Assembly (NCBI GenBank): GCA_963930655.1
Contig: OZ005611.1
Location: 24,477,001-24,541,000, forward strand
Direction: 5' to 3'
Length of the DNA stretch: 64,000 nucleotides
From: Myrica gale
Taxonomy: Eukaryota > Streptophyta > Magnoliopsida > Fagales > Myricaceae
The notes under the pieces are model-generated. The model ran no database searches and was not told the origin of the DNA. It was given only the letters and a program-made list of their open reading frames with translations. Made by a program: the position numbers and the translations under genes. Within the stretch, counting starts at the first letter, position 1; each line of letters starts with the position of its first letter. Positions 59,701 through 64,000 of the stretch are shown piece by piece.

Positions 59701-61950
59701 TTGTAATTCAAGTAATATTAATAGATATTAGCACTAAGTGCATGTGGCGTCAGCCCAAGTTCAGTGCCTTCATTTGTGGACTTTTGTACTTTTTGGAAAC
59801 TTTTGTGCATTAGAAGACTTAATCCAATTGGGGAACTTTGGGACAAGTGGGGCTCGAGTCCTTCTGTTTATGGAGTAACTTGATAGCTTTCGGGGCTAAA
59901 AGCTGTCCTCAAGGAGTGAGATTTTGGATGTCTTAGGAGCTAGAATTTGTGTGTCTCTCGCCATTATAATCCATATTTTGTCATCAGAGAGTATCCTCTA
60001 TCTTTTTCACCTGCGAATGTAGACCTTATGTGTGTGCTGTTTTGGTTTTTCTTTTCCAACAACATAAAATACCTACATCTGAGATTGGCATATGCAAATG
60101 TCTGTACGAGGTTGGACATCCCTCCATTTAACTTACGACAGCTGGCTTAACATGTATATATCATAAACAGTGGTGCCTTGAATTTCATACTGCTAGTTAT
60201 GATGGTAACGATACTGCTTTGCTGCAGGACCAGAGAACGTTAAAATAATCATGGCCGAAGCTTTGTCTGAAATGGAATTGACTGATCACAATAAACTGTC
60301 CATAGTTGAAGATGGAGCATTGAGGCCACTTCTTCAATTGCTCTCGAATGGTGACTTGGAGGTGAAGAAAGTGGTTGTCAAAGCTCTTCTGCACCTCTCA
60401 AACTTACCACAAAGTGGCCGCCGGATGATCAGAGAAGGTGCAGTTGGGCCACTGTTTGAACTTCTATATCGTCACAGTTTATCTTCGCCAACTTTGCGTG
60501 AGCAGGTAGCTGCCACAATCATGCACCTTGCAATATCAACTACTCTCCAAGAAGCTGATCAAGAGCAGGTTTTCTTGTTGGAATCTGAGGAAGATACTTT
60601 TAAGTTTTTTTCACTTATTTCCTTGACAGGACCAGACATACAAAGAAGCATTCTTAAATCCTTCCATGCAATGGGCCAATCTCCTTCTGGTTTTAACATC
60701 AGGATGAAGTTGAGGCAGGTAAGCATCCTCGTTGAACTTCTAGGATCCTGTTGGGAAAGTCAAATATTTTATTATGTACGTATATATAGTTGTCTTGTGT
60801 CTTCCCTTATGTATGGTGGTCTTACAGGTTCAGGAATTTTTACCTTTTACCATCCCATGAGAAAAAGTCACTTGTCCTTCTTTATTGCGTTCAGCAGTTC
60901 TAATGTGATAGATTTATTGGCAACGATCACTAACCGGAATGTCTATGTGATTCCCAGCTATCTGCTGTTCAAGTGTTGGTTCAATTATGTGAGGTTGATA
61001 ACCACATTGTACGAGTAAATGCTGTGAAGCTGTTCCATTGCTTGACAGTAGATGGTGATGAAAGCACCTTTTTGGAGCATGTGGGTCAGAGATGCATTGA
61101 GACACTGCTGAGGATCATCAAAACTTCTAGTGATGTGGAAGAGATTGCCGCCGCAATGGGTATTATATCTAACCTTCCTAAGGAGACACAGCTTACTCAG
61201 TGGCTTATAGATGCTGGGGCAGTTCAAACAATTTCTGCATGTCTCACTAATGGAAACAAAAATGCCATAAACAACAGCCAGGTAATAGACAACACTGTTG
61301 CAGCTCTTCACCGTTTCACTGTCTCAACAAATCTGGAATGGCAGAAGAGAGTAGCTGTAGCTGGCATTATACCTCTGCTGGTACAGTTGCTGGTTTCTGG
61401 AACAGCAGTGGCAAAACAAAATGCAGCAACTTCACTTAAGCAGTTTTCAGAAAGCTCCTTTAGCTTGAGCAGGCCAATAAAAAAGTATGGGATCTTCCAG
61501 TGTTGCTTGGCAACTCCTGAATCTGGCTGCGCTGTACACTTGGGCATCTGTACAGTTGAGTCTTCATTTTGCATTTTACAGGCTAATGCTCTGGTACCTC
61601 TTGTAAGGATGCTTGGGGAGCCCGATCTGGGGTCTTGTGAAGCTTCTTTAGATGCACTCATGACATTGATAGATGTTGAAAGAAAGTCCGGGAGTAAAGT
61701 GCTGGGTGAAGTAAATGCCATTCTTCCAATTATAAAGTTGTTGAGTTCCCCATCCGACAGATTACAGGAGAAAACTCTCATTGCTTTAGAAAGAATTTTT
61801 CAGTGCGACGAGTTAAAGCAAAAATACGGAACTTCAGCACAGATGCCATTGGTGGACATTGCTCAGAGGAAAAGTAGCCATATGAAATCTCTGGCTGCCA
61901 AGATACTCGCTCAGCTGAATGTGCTTGGTCAACAGTCTTCCTTTTTTTGA
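56778..61950 (+). CDS. U-box/ARM-repeat E3 ubiquitin ligase, PUB43/44 type
   Basis: Four exons: 56778-58007, 58258-58561, 60228-60718 and 60958-61950 (TGA), 3,018 bp in phase, 1,005 aa. The ATG at 56778 is the first in frame. Residues 1 to about 255 are helical (MAKDQISSVSPVPVSELLSQ, then a Lys/Glu-rich coiled-coil-like stretch). The U-box is at about 262-335: SFDCPITHAVMVDPVETSSG, QTFERSAIERWF, ICPLTMVPL, LRPNKTLQQSIEEW. ARM repeats fill the rest, for example GALRPLLQLLSNGDLEVKKV. The C-terminal block (SRPIKKYGIFQCC, HLGICTVESSFCIL, SAQMPLVDIAQR) is distinctive for the PUB43/44 group. U-box proteins recruit E2 enzymes to ubiquitinate substrates; Arabidopsis PUB44 is SAUL1, a senescence and immunity regulator. 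Whether this is its orthologue is not settled here. Intron 2 is 1.7 kb with nothing recognised. Confidence 0.92.
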
Positions 61951-62594
61951 TTGATGGCCTTGTTCATTTTGTATGACACATGAATCATAGGAATGACGAA
62001 GCAATATCATGTTCTTCAGTCATCAGTCATCAGTCATCACTAGACTCCAATCTAAGCGATGGAACATGCATATCCGAGTGCATTTTTGTGTTGCTGAACC
62101 AGATCAGAAGACAGGAAACCTCTCTAGTATCCTCACCTCCTTTTCTTGCTTGCTGGGTGTATAGTGTACTATACTAAATGAAATCTGAGTTTTTGTATGT
62201 ATGTTGTTAGAAAACACGACTGAATTTTCCTTCCAGAGTGTATTGATAGGAGAAATAGGCTTTTGTTATACATACTTTTTGAAAAACTTAGTTTTTATTC
62301 CTTCCAGAGGGAATTGGATTTTTACTTTTAACAATTGTAGAGGTGAGTGAAAAAGATTACCATTAAAGGGTGAACTAAAATTTTCTAGCTAAACATTGAA
62401 TTTTTAATCCAAATCGTGGTAGTTAAAACTTTAGAACAATTAGGGTTTCCTTCCATTTAATTTTTGTGGAACTTAACTTAGTAGCATAATCACTGAACGA
62501 GCAGATATTCTGTCAAAACAGATGTATCTGTAATAAGGAACTGGCTAAGGATAATTATAAAAGGCATTCCTTATACAATTCTGGCCCCACCCGT
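61951..62594. other. Convergent intergenic spacer between U-box and OPT genes
   Basis: It holds the two 3' UTRs, since both genes end here. A short triplication of TCAGTCA lies near 62018-62035. No gene or RNA was recognised. Confidence 0.5.
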
Positions 62595-64000
62595 CTATGA
62601 GACAACTGGGCAATTCTCAACTATAATCCCTTTTGCACTTGGGCATGTCGCTAAGGGGCATCCATCCACCTTGTTCCCCCACCAGTTGACATTAATGAAG
62701 TTCCAATATTGCAGTGAAAAGAACAACAACAAGGTCATGAAGGCAGTTCCTGCATCAAGCCCACCAGAAAGGACGTAGTTATAGCGCTTCCACCATTCTG
62801 GCCTGTACCTAAAGATCACAAACCCTGAGAGAAACCCAACAACGATCCAACTGGTGAAGTTTACAGCACTAGCAGGGGGCATGATTCCCGTGGCACCCAA
62901 TAGAACAGGCATGTTCACATGACTAATCCATTTTTGGTTTGGGAATGCCTTTTGTAGAAGCCAGACTAGAAGAGGAGCAATGGCTCCTCCAAGAAAGAAC
63001 CAATTCACTTTCCCATATTCACCCAGGTCCCCAAAGATTCTGCGAGGTCCAACGAGTCCCCAGATGACAGATGCGTCAAAGAAGACAAGGTCCATTGGGC
63101 AAGTCCAGGGGCTGTCAGGTGGCAGCATGGAGGTATCACAAAGGTTGGGGATGCTTTCCATCAGCCACCATGAAGTTCCCGTATATACCAGTACTGCTAT
63201 GATAGTTCCTGCCACCTGCAGTACAAGGTTTGCTTTAGGAATATTGTAGTACTACAATGAAAGTTGAGACACCAATAAAGCAGAATGGACCTGTGCCATG
63301 AACATTGTTCTTGGTGGAATTTTCATGTAGTGGCCAAGCTTTAAGTCTCCCAGAAAGGTTAGAGCTTGAATCATGCTAATGTATCCATACACCTTGAAGC
63401 ACATGTTAGCGACTGGACGCCCTGGGTAAAGGTAGCCAATAATGTATTCTGTTATAATGTTCAAACCTGGTGTCTGACTTGCCAAGAAGAGATGCCAATC
63501 GTAAAATTTCAGCAGGAAATTCATAAAGAAGTTGATGCAAACCAATTGCGCTTGATTTTTTGCTAAGTTTTGCTCATAAATTAGAGTAGGATACGTTTAC
63601 CTGGTTTGTGGTGGCAGTGATGATACCAATTGGTAGAGTGAAGAAAATGGCAATTGCACAAGCTAGCAGAACACCCCACCAAGGTAATTGAAGCGATTCA
63701 TTGTAATACTCGCAAGCAAACATGGTAGCTACAATGCTCACAACAAGGATAATGACAAACCACCATGTAGGCACTGACTTGTAGTTCTTCATGAGCCTCG
63801 TATGTATGTCCACTCTTTTATTCCTTCCAAAGGCTCTTTTGCTTTGCTTCCATACGTCACTGCGTGTGGCAGGTGCAAATGAGCTTCAGGTTGGATTTTT
63901 TAGTGCTTTGGAACATGTAATCACTTTCATGAGTGATATATGTTCCAAAACCTCATCTCTTTTACAGGAAAGCTTCAAGATGTGATTACCTTCCATTAAA
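62595..64000 (-). CDS. Oligopeptide transporter (OPT family), 3' part, 5' end outside window
   Basis: Exons on the minus strand: (beyond edge)-63990, 63859-63601, 63473-63291 and 63215-62595 (stop 62597-62595), phases compatible. Recognised segments are the loop [19 protein letters not shown], the membrane stretch [20 protein letters not shown], the signature [19 protein letters not shown], the KIPPR motif, [19 protein letters not shown] and the ending [16 protein letters not shown]. These belong to the plant OPT (peptide transporter) clade rather than the YSL clade. Family members move oligopeptides, glutathione or metal chelates across membranes; the substrate here is unknown. The N-terminal half lies beyond 64000. 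The small piece 63990-64000 (complement ends AATGGAAG before the donor GTAATC) is assigned by phase only. Confidence 0.92.

Noticed and set aside
61308-61781. 157-codon frame (-)
   Set aside because: Antisense shadow of the ARM-repeat exon of the U-box gene.
1-64000. CRISPR arrays, bacterial operons, riboswitches
   Set aside because: The window is plant nuclear DNA; no regularly spaced repeat-spacer array or bacterial gene context is present.

Overview
This window is nuclear DNA of a flowering plant. The evidence is intron-rich genes with GT-AG junctions, plant-type gene families (chloroplast rhodanese, plant U-box/ARM ligase, plant OPT transporter, MIP2) and a dense layer of plant transposons. 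Long introns, AT-rich spacers and L1-type LINEs with GATAAGTA-like tails fit a woody eudicot; that placement is inference and I do not name a species.

Layout of host genes: (1) 353-1412 (+), the 3' half of a retromer VPS26 gene. (2) 2210-6509 (-), a chloroplast rhodanese of the STR11 type. A solo LTR sits three bases inside one of its introns, and there is a one-base frameshift at the active-site cysteine. (3) 8439-13120 (+), a complete eight-exon MFSD5/MOT2-type major-facilitator transporter (460 aa). (4) 13998-15950, an old LINE relic split by a younger 968-bp retroposon. (5) 16824-19007 (-), a 161-aa F-box protein in three exons. (6) 19678-42014 (-), a 12-exon MIP2 (MAG2-interacting protein 2, Sec39/NBAS-type) gene of 2,433 codons. 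Its introns hold LINE fragments, a hAT MITE, a Tourist MITE, a very young chromodomain Ty3/gypsy element and a plastid ycf2 fragment. (7) 42015-48411, a gene-poor spacer with a miR171/miR479-type hairpin at 45456-45561. (8) 48421-55021, a 6.6-kb MULE. (9) 56778-61950 (+), a 1,005-aa U-box/ARM E3 ligase of the PUB43/44 type. (10) 62595-64000 (-), the 3' part of an oligopeptide transporter gene.

The most notable unit is the MULE. It has about 360-bp terminal inverted repeats, a perfect 9-bp target duplication, a five-exon MURA-like transposase on + and a convergent GRF zinc-finger gene with a C-terminal membrane helix on -. The layout resembles MuDR (mudrA/mudrB), but the second gene is a GRF zinc-finger protein. 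The transposase carries a single-base frameshift.

The host genes do not form a pathway. The common thread is intron remodelling by transposons: coding exons of MFSD5, F-box, MIP2, U-box and the visible OPT and VPS26 exons are intact in phase, while introns carry nested insertions. Exon borders were derived by hand from splice signals, reading phase and remembered family sequences; no alignment or expression data were available.
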